A DNA stretch of 64,000 nt, taken from assembly GCF_006539505.1 (NCBI RefSeq), contig NZ_BJND01000008.1:62001-126000 (forward strand), in the 5' to 3' direction. Below are positions 8,383 through 15,298 of the stretch, one piece after another (positions within the stretch are counted from its first letter, which is position 1; every line of letters starts with the position of its first letter). Source of the DNA: Streptomyces spinoverrucosus (lineage in GTDB: Bacteria > Actinomycetota > Actinomycetes > Streptomycetales > Streptomycetaceae). The notes under the pieces were generated by a model that had not been told where the DNA came from, did not search any database, and saw nothing but the letters and a program-made list of their open reading frames with translations. The translations under genes were made by a program, and so were the position numbers.

Positions 8383-9506
8383 GCACGCCCACCGCGACGC
8401 ACTCCGCGGCGGGTGACACGGCATCGGGCGCACAACCATCCGGGCGCCTCGTAATCGGATGGCAACTGCCCGTCCTGGTTGCCCTGTTGGTCGCCGCGTC
8501 GGCCTGCGCGCTGAGCCTGGGCACGCCCTACGTCCCGCTGCACCGGCTGCCCGGTGCGCTGCTGGACGGGGACAGCACACTGGCCGGGATCGTCGTGACC
8601 GAACTCCGCGTGCCCCGGCTGGTGCTGGCACTCGTTGCCGGGGCCTGCCTGGGTGCGGCGGGGCTCGTGCTCCAGGAGGCGCTGCGCAATCCCCTGGCCG
8701 TCCCCGAGATGCTGGGCGTGTCGTCCGGGGCCGCGCTCGGGGTGGCCGCGCCGCTGGTGCTGGCGGTGTCCCTGCCCGCCGCCGTCCAGCCCCTGCTGGC
8801 CATCGGCGGGGCCGCGCTCGGCGGGGGACTCACGCTGCTCGCCGCCGGGTTGGGACGCAGCCCGTCCGCCGTGCTGCTGACCGGCGCCGCGGTCGCCGCC
8901 GCCCTGCAGGCCGCGCTGCTCGTGCTGATGGTGATGGCCGACCAGCTCGACCTCCAGCTGATCTACCGCTATCTGCTCGGCTCGCTCTCCGCCCGTACCT
9001 GGGAGGACGTCACCGGGCTGTGGCCGTGGCTGCTCGTCGCGGTCCCCGCGCTCGTGCTGTGCGCGCCGGTGCTCTCGGTGCTGCGGCTGGGGGACGAGGA
9101 CGCCGAGGCGCTGGGGGTGCGCGCCCAGCGGGCCCGGCTGGCCGCGCTGGCCATCGCCGTCGTACTGATCGCGCCCGTGACGGCCGTGTGCGGGCCGGTG
9201 GCGTGGGTCGGGTTCCTCGCTCCGCACCTGGCGCGATGGTTCAACCCCGCGGCGGGCGCGGTGCGTTGGTTGCCCTGGTCTGCCGCATGGGGCGCTGCCG
9301 TCGTGGCTGTCGCCGACGTCCCGGCCCGCCTCGCGCTGGCGCCCGTGGAGACGCCGGTCGGCGCTTGGACGGCCCTGGTCGGTGTGCCCGCCGGGGTCGC
9401 CCTGCTCCGGTCGGGCAGGCGCAGGCCGGCGGGCACTGCTGTCGTGCGCTCGGCGCCGCAGGGTACGGACGCCGTGCCCGCACGCCCTTCGGAGGAGGTC
9501 AGGTGA
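8379..9506 (+). CDS. FecCD-family ABC transporter permease (first)
   Basis: The 375-residue product has about nine or ten hydrophobic segments and the FecCD/BtuC signature GACLGAAGLVLQEALRNPLAVPEMLGV near the second and third helices. A cytoplasmic coupling loop follows (LRLGDEDAEALGVRAQRARL), then GFLAPHLARW. It forms half of the transmembrane channel. The GTG start at 8379 overlaps the TGA of the lipoprotein gene, and its own stop overlaps the next GTG, so the four importer genes are translationally coupled. The frame is open upstream but the overlap and the alignment to family N-termini favour 8379. Confidence 0.86.
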   Translation: MSTPTATHSAAGDTASGAQPSGRLVIGWQLPVLVALLVAASACALSLGTPYVPLHRLPGALLDGDSTLAGIVVTELRVPRLVLALVAGACLGAAGLVLQEALRNPLAVPEMLGVSSGAALGVAAPLVLAVSLPAAVQPLLAIGGAALGGGLTLLAAGLGRSPSAVLLTGAAVAAALQAALLVLMVMADQLDLQLIYRYLLGSLSARTWEDVTGLWPWLLVAVPALVLCAPVLSVLRLGDEDAEALGVRAQRARLAALAIAVVLIAPVTAVCGPVAWVGFLAPHLARWFNPAAGAVRWLPWSAAWGAAVVAVADVPARLALAPVETPVGAWTALVGVPAGVALLRSGRRRPAGTAVVRSAPQGTDAVPARPSEEVR

Positions 9507-10510
9507 GCCGCCGTTTCGCGGTGCTCGTCGCACTCATCGTCGTATGCGCCGGTGTCGAACTGGTCGCCGGGCGGGGCATGTCCCCGGCCGCGGTCTGGGA
9601 CGTCCTCGGCGGGGGCGGCGATGCGACGGAACGGCACATCCTGCTCCAACTCCGGCTGCCCCGCCTTCTGGTGGCCCTCGGTGCGGGGGCGTGCCTCGGC
9701 GTGGCGGGCCTGGTCCTGCAGTCGGCGCTGCGCAACCCGCTGGCCGGGCCCGAGGTGACGGGTGTGACGCCGGGCGCGGTGCTCGGAGCCGTCGCCGCGA
9801 CCGGCCTTGGACTCGCGGGGTGGGAATCGCCCCTCGCCGTGGTCGTCGCCGCGTGCGTGGGCGGCTGCGCCGGGGCCGCGCTGCTGTGGCTGCTCGCCGG
9901 GCGCGGCCGCAGCGACCCCGCGCAGACCGCCGTGCACGGGGTGCTGGTGTCGGCGGTGCTCGGCGGGCTCACGGCCATGGTGCTGCTCGTCGCACCGGGC
10001 GAACTCGGCAGCGTCGTCCAGTGGCTCGTCGGCACCACCGAGGGCCGGGTGTGGCAGCACTGGCACCTGCTCTGGCCGTGGGCACTGGCCTGGGGAGTGG
10101 TGGCGTGGCTGCTGGCCGGGCCGCTGACCCTGCTGCGCTGCGGGGACGACATCGCCCTCGCCGCCGGACTGTCCGCGAGGCGGGCCCGGACCCTCGCCCT
10201 GCTGTGCGCGGTGGCACTGACGGCGGGTGCGGTGGCCGCCGTGGGAGCGCTGGGGTTCGTCGGGCTGCTCGTACCGCACCTCGCCGTGGCCGTCTTCGGC
10301 GCCGACCTGCGGGTGACCCTGCCCGGCGCCGCCCTGGTGGGCGCGGCGGTGGTGTGCGGGGCGGACGCGGCGGCGCAGCTGTCCTCGCGGCTGCTGGCGG
10401 CCGCGCTGGACTCCGGGCGGCTCACGCTTCCGGTCGGGGCCCTCACCGCCTGCCTGGGAGCCGCGCTGCTGCTGGTCGTCGTGCGCCGCACGCCGAGCCG
10501 TACGTTCTGA
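9503..10510 (+). CDS. FecCD-family ABC transporter permease (second)
   Basis: The 335-residue product is the second permease half, with GACLGVAGLVLQSALRNPLAGPEVTGV (nearly the same signature as the first permease), the coupling loop LRCGDDIALAAGLSARRARTLALL, and GFVGLLVPHLAVAVFG. Two distinct FecCD subunits form the heterodimeric channel of siderophore-type importers. GGAGGAGG precedes the GTG at 9503, which overlaps the previous stop. The TGA at 10508-10510 overlaps a possible ATG of the ATPase gene. Confidence 0.86.
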   Translation: MSRRFAVLVALIVVCAGVELVAGRGMSPAAVWDVLGGGGDATERHILLQLRLPRLLVALGAGACLGVAGLVLQSALRNPLAGPEVTGVTPGAVLGAVAATGLGLAGWESPLAVVVAACVGGCAGAALLWLLAGRGRSDPAQTAVHGVLVSAVLGGLTAMVLLVAPGELGSVVQWLVGTTEGRVWQHWHLLWPWALAWGVVAWLLAGPLTLLRCGDDIALAAGLSARRARTLALLCAVALTAGAVAAVGALGFVGLLVPHLAVAVFGADLRVTLPGAALVGAAVVCGADAAAQLSSRLLAAALDSGRLTLPVGALTACLGAALLLVVVRRTPSRTF

Positions 10511-10527
10511 TGTCGACGGAGGACAGC

Positions 10528-11349
10528 ATGACCGAGTCCGTGGGGATCCACGTCGAGGGGGTCCACTTCGGCTACCCCGGACAACCCGTGTTGCGGGGCG
10601 TCGACATGACCGTCGAACCCGGGGAGCTGACCGCCCTCATCGGCCTCAACGGCTGTGGGAAGTCAACCCTGTTGCGGCTGGCCGCCGGGTTGCTGCGGCC
10701 GGACGAGGGGCGCGTGCTGCTCGGCGGGGACGACCTCGCCCGACTGTCCCGGCGCGCCACGGCCCGACGGGTCGCGCTGCTGCACCAGTCGGCCCCTGCC
10801 GTCCCCGGCATGACGGTGCGTCACCTCGTCCGGCAGGGGCGGTACGCGGCGCGCGGCCCGCTCGGCATGCTGCGCGAGGGCGACGATCCCGTCGTACGCC
10901 GCGCCCTGCGCGACGTCGGGGTGGAGCAGTGGGCCGAGCGTGATGTCGACGCGCTGTCCGGGGGTGAGCGGCAGCGGGTGCGGCTCGCGATGGCGCTCGC
11001 CCAGGACACCCGCGTCCTGCTGCTGGACGAGCCGACCACGTACCTGGACCTGCACCACCAGCTCGACGTGCTGCAGACCGTGGTCCGCCTGCGCGAGGAA
11101 CGCGGCCTCACCGTCGTCATGGTGCTGCACGACCTGGCCCACGCCGCCCGCTTCGCCGAGCGGATCGTCGCGCTGCGCGACGGCCGTGTGGTGGCCGACG
11201 GGACGCCGAAGGAGGTCGTCACGCCGGGGCTGCTCGCGGACGTGCTCCGGGTGGCCGGCCGGGTCGGCCGGGATCCCGAGGGTGGCTGGCCGGTGTGTTA
11301 CCCAGATCACCCCCTCCCAGCCCTAGAAGATGAAAATCATATTCATTAG
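10528..11349 (+). CDS. siderophore-type ABC transporter ATP-binding protein (FecE-like)
   Basis: The 273-residue product is a FecE/BtuD-like ATPase: Walker A GLNGCGKST near residue 39, Q-loop LLHQSAP, signature LSGGERQR, Walker B VLLLDEPTTYLDLHHQ, and switch His in VMVLHDLAHAARFAE. It powers the lipoprotein/permease importer. I prefer the ATG at 10528 because GGAGG lies eight bases upstream; the ATG at 10510 overlapping the permease stop is the alternative. The final codons (encoding ENHIH) lie inside the second Zur-like box, so an operator for the downstream operon is embedded in this coding sequence. Confidence 0.87.
   Translation: MTESVGIHVEGVHFGYPGQPVLRGVDMTVEPGELTALIGLNGCGKSTLLRLAAGLLRPDEGRVLLGGDDLARLSRRATARRVALLHQSAPAVPGMTVRHLVRQGRYAARGPLGMLREGDDPVVRRALRDVGVEQWAERDVDALSGGERQRVRLAMALAQDTRVLLLDEPTTYLDLHHQLDVLQTVVRLREERGLTVVMVLHDLAHAARFAERIVALRDGRVVADGTPKEVVTPGLLADVLRVAGRVGRDPEGGWPVCYPDHPLPALEDENHIH
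11331..11345. promoter_or_regulatory. Zur box upstream of the precursor gene
   Basis: TGAAAATCATATTCA is a near-perfect 15-bp palindrome of the Zur type, extending to 17 bp (11330-11346). It overlaps the end of the ATPase gene and abuts a -10-like TAGAGT at 11347-11352, 54 bp before the precursor start. Zinc-bound Zur at this place would block transcription of the precursor and biosynthetic genes. Confidence 0.75.
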
Positions 11350-11405
11350 AGTCCTGTGTGGCGCTCACCAGAACGCCATATCTCCCTGATGACGAAGGAG
11401 AGTTC

Positions 11406-11519
11406 ATGGACACCGAGCAGGTCTTCGCGCCGATCGCCGACCCGGGTCAGCTGGCTCACGACTCGGCCTCCCACTCCAACGCGCTCGTCGAGAACCCCTT
11501 CGAGGACACCGAGGAGTAA
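11406..11519 (+). CDS. RiPP precursor peptide (azole-type candidate)
   Basis: This 37-codon gene, with GAAGGAG nine bases upstream of ATG, sits exactly where azole-modified microcin precursors lie: first gene after the operator and just before the cyclodehydratase genes. The peptide starts MDTEQVFAPIADPGQL and is acidic. Residues 18-25 (HDSASHSN) contain Ser20, Ser22 and Ser24 interleaved with Asp, Ala and His23. The tail is ENPFEDTEE. It has no Cys, so a YcaO cyclodehydratase would be expected to make (methyl)oxazolines from Ser (and possibly Thr35) and not thiazolines. His18, His23 and azole nitrogens would be plausible zinc ligands. Which part is leader and which is core is inferred, not shown. 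A stable hairpin pair follows. Confidence 0.8.
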   Translation: MDTEQVFAPIADPGQLAHDSASHSNALVENPFEDTEE

Positions 11520-11520
11520 G

Positions 11521-11577
11521 CGAGGGTCCAGCACCCTCGACCGTGGGCCCGCCCGCCACGTCGCGGGCGGGCCCACG
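11521..11577 (+). terminator. twin intercistronic hairpins (attenuator)
   Basis: Two perfect stems lie directly after the precursor stop. CGAGGGT/ACCCTCG (11521-11527/11533-11539) has a 5-base loop. The 15-bp stem at 11542-11556/11563-11577 has a 6-base CACGTC loop. This is a common layout in RiPP operons. It partly terminates transcription and protects the upstream message, so the precursor is made in excess over the enzymes. Confidence 0.78.
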
Positions 11578-11613
11578 CCCTCCCCAGGCCCCCTTTCCCA
11601 CAGGAGGATCGAC

Positions 11614-12435
11614 GTGTCCCGCAACCGGCTCGTGCCCGGTGTCGAGGTTGTCGCCGTGCCCGGACGGGGTCTCGCCGTCCGTACGGCCGAGGGGGAGTTC
11701 CTCAGCGTCAGGACCGGGGACGCGGACGAGGACACCCTGCTGTCCCGCCTCTCCGGTACGGCCGCAGGGGAGCCGGACGACGAACTCGACCGCGTCGTCC
11801 GGGCCTTCGAGGACGCCGGGTATCTGGTGGACGGAGCGCGGAGTTCGCGATGGCCCGCCGATCGCCGGGACGTGCGGCTGCTGGGCGACCCGGTACTGAC
11901 CGAACCGCTGGCCGCGCTCCTGCGGGCGCTGGGCGCCGAGCCGACGAGAGCAGCTCCTGACGACCTGTCTGACGGAAACCCCGCCGCCGTCGTGTGGTGC
12001 CTCGACGGGCCCGTGCCCGAAGGGCTGTGGGACGCCGCCGACCGGCTGCCCGAGCGCGGCATCGCCTGGTTGCGCTGCCACCGCGAGGGCTGGCAGGCCT
12101 ACGTCGAGCCTCTCGCCGCCACTCCCGGGGACGTCACCTCGGCCCACGTCCGGGCCCGTCGGCTCGCCGCCACACCCGCGTACCGCGAGCTGGCCGCCTA
12201 CTGGAGCGGGCCCCGTACCTCCGGCGCGCCCGTTCACCTCACCGCCCCCGCCGCGGGGCTGCTGGCCGCCCTGCTCGCCGACGACCTGAGCCGGTGGATC
12301 ACCGGTGCACCTGACACCGGCGACCTGCCCGCCCGGCGCCGGCTCCGGCGCGTGGACCTGCGCACGCTGACCGTCACCGAGCACGCCGTGCTGCCCGTGC
12401 CCGACGTCGCTCCGATGCCGAAGAAGGCCGGATGA
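11614..12435 (+). CDS. E1-like (ocin-ThiF/SagC-type) cyclodehydratase partner protein
   Basis: The 273-residue product matches the leader-binding partner of YcaO cyclodehydratases. The N-terminal ~75 residues fit a winged-helix RiPP recognition element (LVPGVEVVAVPGRGLAVRT... DTLLSRLSG... VVRAFEDAGYLV). The rest is a degenerate ThiF/E1-like fold (DVRLLGDPVLTEPLAALLRALGA, then GIAWLRCHREGWQAYVEPLAA, then HVRARRLAATPAYRELAAYW). The position usually holding the first zinc CxxC pair reads VTSAHVRARR, so structural zinc appears to have been lost, which is striking in a zinc-starvation operon. AGGAGG precedes the GTG. Its stop overlaps the next ATG. It should bind the precursor and present it to the YcaO protein. 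Confidence 0.76.
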   Translation: MSRNRLVPGVEVVAVPGRGLAVRTAEGEFLSVRTGDADEDTLLSRLSGTAAGEPDDELDRVVRAFEDAGYLVDGARSSRWPADRRDVRLLGDPVLTEPLAALLRALGAEPTRAAPDDLSDGNPAAVVWCLDGPVPEGLWDAADRLPERGIAWLRCHREGWQAYVEPLAATPGDVTSAHVRARRLAATPAYRELAAYWSGPRTSGAPVHLTAPAAGLLAALLADDLSRWITGAPDTGDLPARRRLRRVDLRTLTVTEHAVLPVPDVAPMPKKAG

Positions 12436-13913
12436 CGCCGTTCACTGTGGTCGTTGAGGGGCTCGCCACCGACGTCCACCTCCCGGACGGCGAGGGTCCC
12501 GTCCCGGCCGTGCTCATCCGCACGCCGTACGACCGCAGACGGCTCCGCGCCGAGCTGCGCGGCTGGGCCCGTCGCGGGTTTGCCGCACTGGCCCAGGACG
12601 TACGGGGCCGGTACGCGTCACCGGGGGAGTGGCACCCGTACGAGAACGAGGCCGCCGACGGAGCGGCGACCGCCCGCTGGATCCGCGGGCAGCCATGGAA
12701 CGACGGGCGGTTGGTGGCCGTCGGCGCCTCCTACGCAGCCCACTGCGCCCTCGCCCTCGCGCTCGACGCGCCCACGGACGCCCGGCCCGACGCCGTCATC
12801 GCCGCCGTGCCCGCGCTGGGCACCGCCGAGACGGCGCGCGAACCCTCGGGTGTGGAACGGCTGCTGGCCCGCGCCGGATGGTGGGCCGCCCACGGCGACC
12901 GGCGGGACTCCGACGAGAGCGCCCTGGACAAGGCCCTCGCTGCGAACCCCGGCCTGCTCACCCATCTGCCGCTGACCGGCCTCCCCGAACGGCTCGGCCG
13001 GAGCCTGCCCTCCTGGCCGGGCCTATGGCGGCACCGCGAACGCGGCCTGCTCCTCTCGAAGGCGACGCACGCCGGGATGCCCCTGCTCGCGGTGGGCGGC
13101 CACCACGACCACTTCACCGAGGACACCGTCGCGCTGTGGCGCCGCTGGGGCGGTCCGTCGGCGCGGCTGCTGCTGGGCCCCTGGGGGCACGGCCTCGTCG
13201 CCGAGCCCGGTCCCGACGCCCGGCCCGCGCACCGGGTGAATCTCGGCGAGCTCTACGTGCGCTGGGCCCGCCGCGCCCTCGCCGGGGACCTCGGCCCCGG
13301 GCACCGTGGCGCGGTCGGCCTGGGCGGCAGCGCTCTGTGGATGTCCGCCGATCGCGAGGGGGAGCCGCGCACACAGAACGTACGGCTGCTGCACGGCTCC
13401 TCCTTCACGGCCGATCCCGAACACCCCGTGTCATCCGAGGACTTGGCCGTCCCGACGGGCGGTCCACCCGACCGCTGTCTGCTGGTCACCCCGCCGCTGC
13501 CGCGTCCGCTGGACGTGGTCGGGGACGCGGAGGTGCGGCTGCGGGCCACCGCGCACACTCCATCCGCCGACTGGGCCGTCCGGCTCGTCGCCCTCACGCC
13601 GGAAGGGTTGGCTCAGCGGCTCGCCGTCGGTGTCGTCCGACGCGAGGAACCGCCAGGAAGGGCCGCCGAGTTCACCGTAGGGCTCGGCAGGCTCGCGCGG
13701 CGGCTGCGCGCGGGCACCCGGCTCCGCCTGGAGATCGCCGGGCACCACTTCCCGGCCCACGCCCGCAACCCCCACACCGGCGACGACCCGGTCACGGCCA
13801 CCCGGCTGCTCCCCTCCCGGCGTGAGGTCGACGCCGGGAGCGTGGCGCTCCGGCTGCCCGTGCTCACGTCCCGTCCCACTGCCACCGATCCCGCAGAGGA
13901 GATCCCGCGATGA
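12432..13913 (+). CDS. CocE/NonD (S15-type) serine hydrolase
   Basis: The 493-residue product has the X-Pro dipeptidyl-peptidase/cocaine-esterase architecture: an N-terminal alpha/beta hydrolase (RTPYDRRRLRAELRGWARRGFAALAQDVRGRYAS), a nucleophile elbow with Ser100 in GASYAA, an acid candidate in GGHHDHFTEDT, His in LLGPWGHGLV, and a C-terminal jelly-roll (from about residue 330, EVRLRATAHTPSADWAVRLV). It overlaps its neighbours on both sides by ATGA, so it belongs to the biosynthetic operon. Possible jobs are removal of the leader peptide or trimming of the product, or hydrolysis of the re-imported metal complex to release zinc. All three are inferences; the family is known mainly for ester and X-Pro amide hydrolysis. 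Confidence 0.84.
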   Translation: MTPFTVVVEGLATDVHLPDGEGPVPAVLIRTPYDRRRLRAELRGWARRGFAALAQDVRGRYASPGEWHPYENEAADGAATARWIRGQPWNDGRLVAVGASYAAHCALALALDAPTDARPDAVIAAVPALGTAETAREPSGVERLLARAGWWAAHGDRRDSDESALDKALAANPGLLTHLPLTGLPERLGRSLPSWPGLWRHRERGLLLSKATHAGMPLLAVGGHHDHFTEDTVALWRRWGGPSARLLLGPWGHGLVAEPGPDARPAHRVNLGELYVRWARRALAGDLGPGHRGAVGLGGSALWMSADREGEPRTQNVRLLHGSSFTADPEHPVSSEDLAVPTGGPPDRCLLVTPPLPRPLDVVGDAEVRLRATAHTPSADWAVRLVALTPEGLAQRLAVGVVRREEPPGRAAEFTVGLGRLARRLRAGTRLRLEIAGHHFPAHARNPHTGDDPVTATRLLPSRREVDAGSVALRLPVLTSRPTATDPAEEIPR

Positions 13914-15289
13914 CGGCTCTGCCGCTGGAAGCTCTCGTCGACCCCGTCTGCGGCATCGTCCGCAAGGTCAAGCCCGTCGAGCACCCGGCGGGCGCGCCAC
14001 CCCGCTACACCGCGCTCACCGCCGAGATCGCCGACGCCCGCAGGCTCGGCCTGTGGCCCGCCGACCGGGTGTCGCTCGGCACGACCTTCGGCGACCCGGA
14101 GGGTGCTCGAACAGCGGCGATAGCCGAGGGGATAGAGAGATACTGCGGCAACCGCGTGCCGCCGCCCGGCCACCCCGACGCCCCCCTGCGTGCCACGGCC
14201 GCCGAGCTGGCCGAGAAGGGGTTGCGGCTGTACGGGCCGGGCGAGCTGCCGTCCTACGCCGACTGGCAGTACGCCCGCGAGAAGTTCCCGTACCGCCCCC
14301 TCACCGCGGACACGCCGTCCCTGTGGACGCGCGGCATCGAACGGCTGCCCGAGGGCCGGACCGCCGAGGTCTGGGCGCCCGTCGCCCTCACCCACCTCAA
14401 CTGGCGCCAGGGCGAGCTGCGTTCACTGCCGCGCACCCACCACCTCAACTACGCCGGAATAGCCACCGGGCAGGGCTTCGACGACGCAGTCGAGCGCGGC
14501 CTGCTGGAGATCGTCGAACGCGACGCCCTCGAACTGTGGTGGCACCTCGACGGCCCCACCCGCGGCATCGACCCGGCCACCGTCCCCGGGCTCACCGACG
14601 ACCTCGCCGGATCCGCGCTCGATGTCCATCTCGTCGAGATGCCCTCGGAGTTCGCCCCCTGCATGGCCGCGCTCGTCCACGACCCGCGGCTCGGTCTGTA
14701 CGCCGCCGGGTTCGCCTGCAAGTACGACCCGGCCGAGGCCGCCCGCAAGGCCGTCCTGGAAGCCGTCCACACCTGGGTCTTCACCCAGGGTCTCACCGAC
14801 CCCGACGGCTGGGTCTTCCAGGCCGTCGAGGCCGGGCTGCTGGCCCGCGGGCTGTACCTGGACCACCGGGAGGACGGCAGCTATCTCGACGTGTGCGGCG
14901 AACAGTTCGAGCACGTACGGGACCTGGGGGCGCACGTCCAGGTGTGGCTGGACGAGCGGATGGCGCCCGAGGCACGGCGGTTAACCGAGCCTGCGCAAGG
15001 GACCGTGTCCATCGACGCGGTCGAGCCCGGCAGCCGGGACCGGCTGGAACGTGCGCTGCACGAGGGCGGCCACCGCGTCATGACGTTCGACCTCACCACC
15101 GAGGACGTGGCCGAGACGTCCCTGCGCGTCGCCCGGGTCCTCGTCTCGGGGCTCCTCCCCAACGCGCCCGCCGCCTTCGGCTACTTCGGCTGCCCGCGCC
15201 TTGCCGATGCCGCCGTGGCCCGTGGCTGGCGGTCGACCGCGCCGAGCGCGCCGGAGGACTTCACGCTGGCTCCTCCGCCGCACATGTGA
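13910..15289 (+). CDS. YcaO-domain cyclodehydratase
   Basis: The 459-residue product is an azole-type YcaO. The ATP/Mg-binding helices are visible: AIAEGIERYCG at residues 71-80, ERGLLEIVERDALELWW at 195-211, and AARKAVLEAVHTW at 277-289. The C-terminus is proline-rich (APPPHM), as in YcaO proteins that cyclise Ser/Thr/Cys with ATP. With the E1-like partner it should activate backbone amides of the precursor and form azolines. The ATG overlaps the hydrolase stop. The SagB-like oxidase gene starts nine bases after its stop. Confidence 0.88.
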   Translation: MTALPLEALVDPVCGIVRKVKPVEHPAGAPPRYTALTAEIADARRLGLWPADRVSLGTTFGDPEGARTAAIAEGIERYCGNRVPPPGHPDAPLRATAAELAEKGLRLYGPGELPSYADWQYAREKFPYRPLTADTPSLWTRGIERLPEGRTAEVWAPVALTHLNWRQGELRSLPRTHHLNYAGIATGQGFDDAVERGLLEIVERDALELWWHLDGPTRGIDPATVPGLTDDLAGSALDVHLVEMPSEFAPCMAALVHDPRLGLYAAGFACKYDPAEAARKAVLEAVHTWVFTQGLTDPDGWVFQAVEAGLLARGLYLDHREDGSYLDVCGEQFEHVRDLGAHVQVWLDERMAPEARRLTEPAQGTVSIDAVEPGSRDRLERALHEGGHRVMTFDLTTEDVAETSLRVARVLVSGLLPNAPAAFGYFGCPRLADAAVARGWRSTAPSAPEDFTLAPPPHM

Positions 15290-15298
15290 GGGCGCGCT

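Noticed and set aside
7342..11345. Iron (DmdR/IdeR) boxes controlling the siderophore-type importer
   Set aside because: No TTAGGTTAG-type iron box was found; both palindromes are of Zur type.
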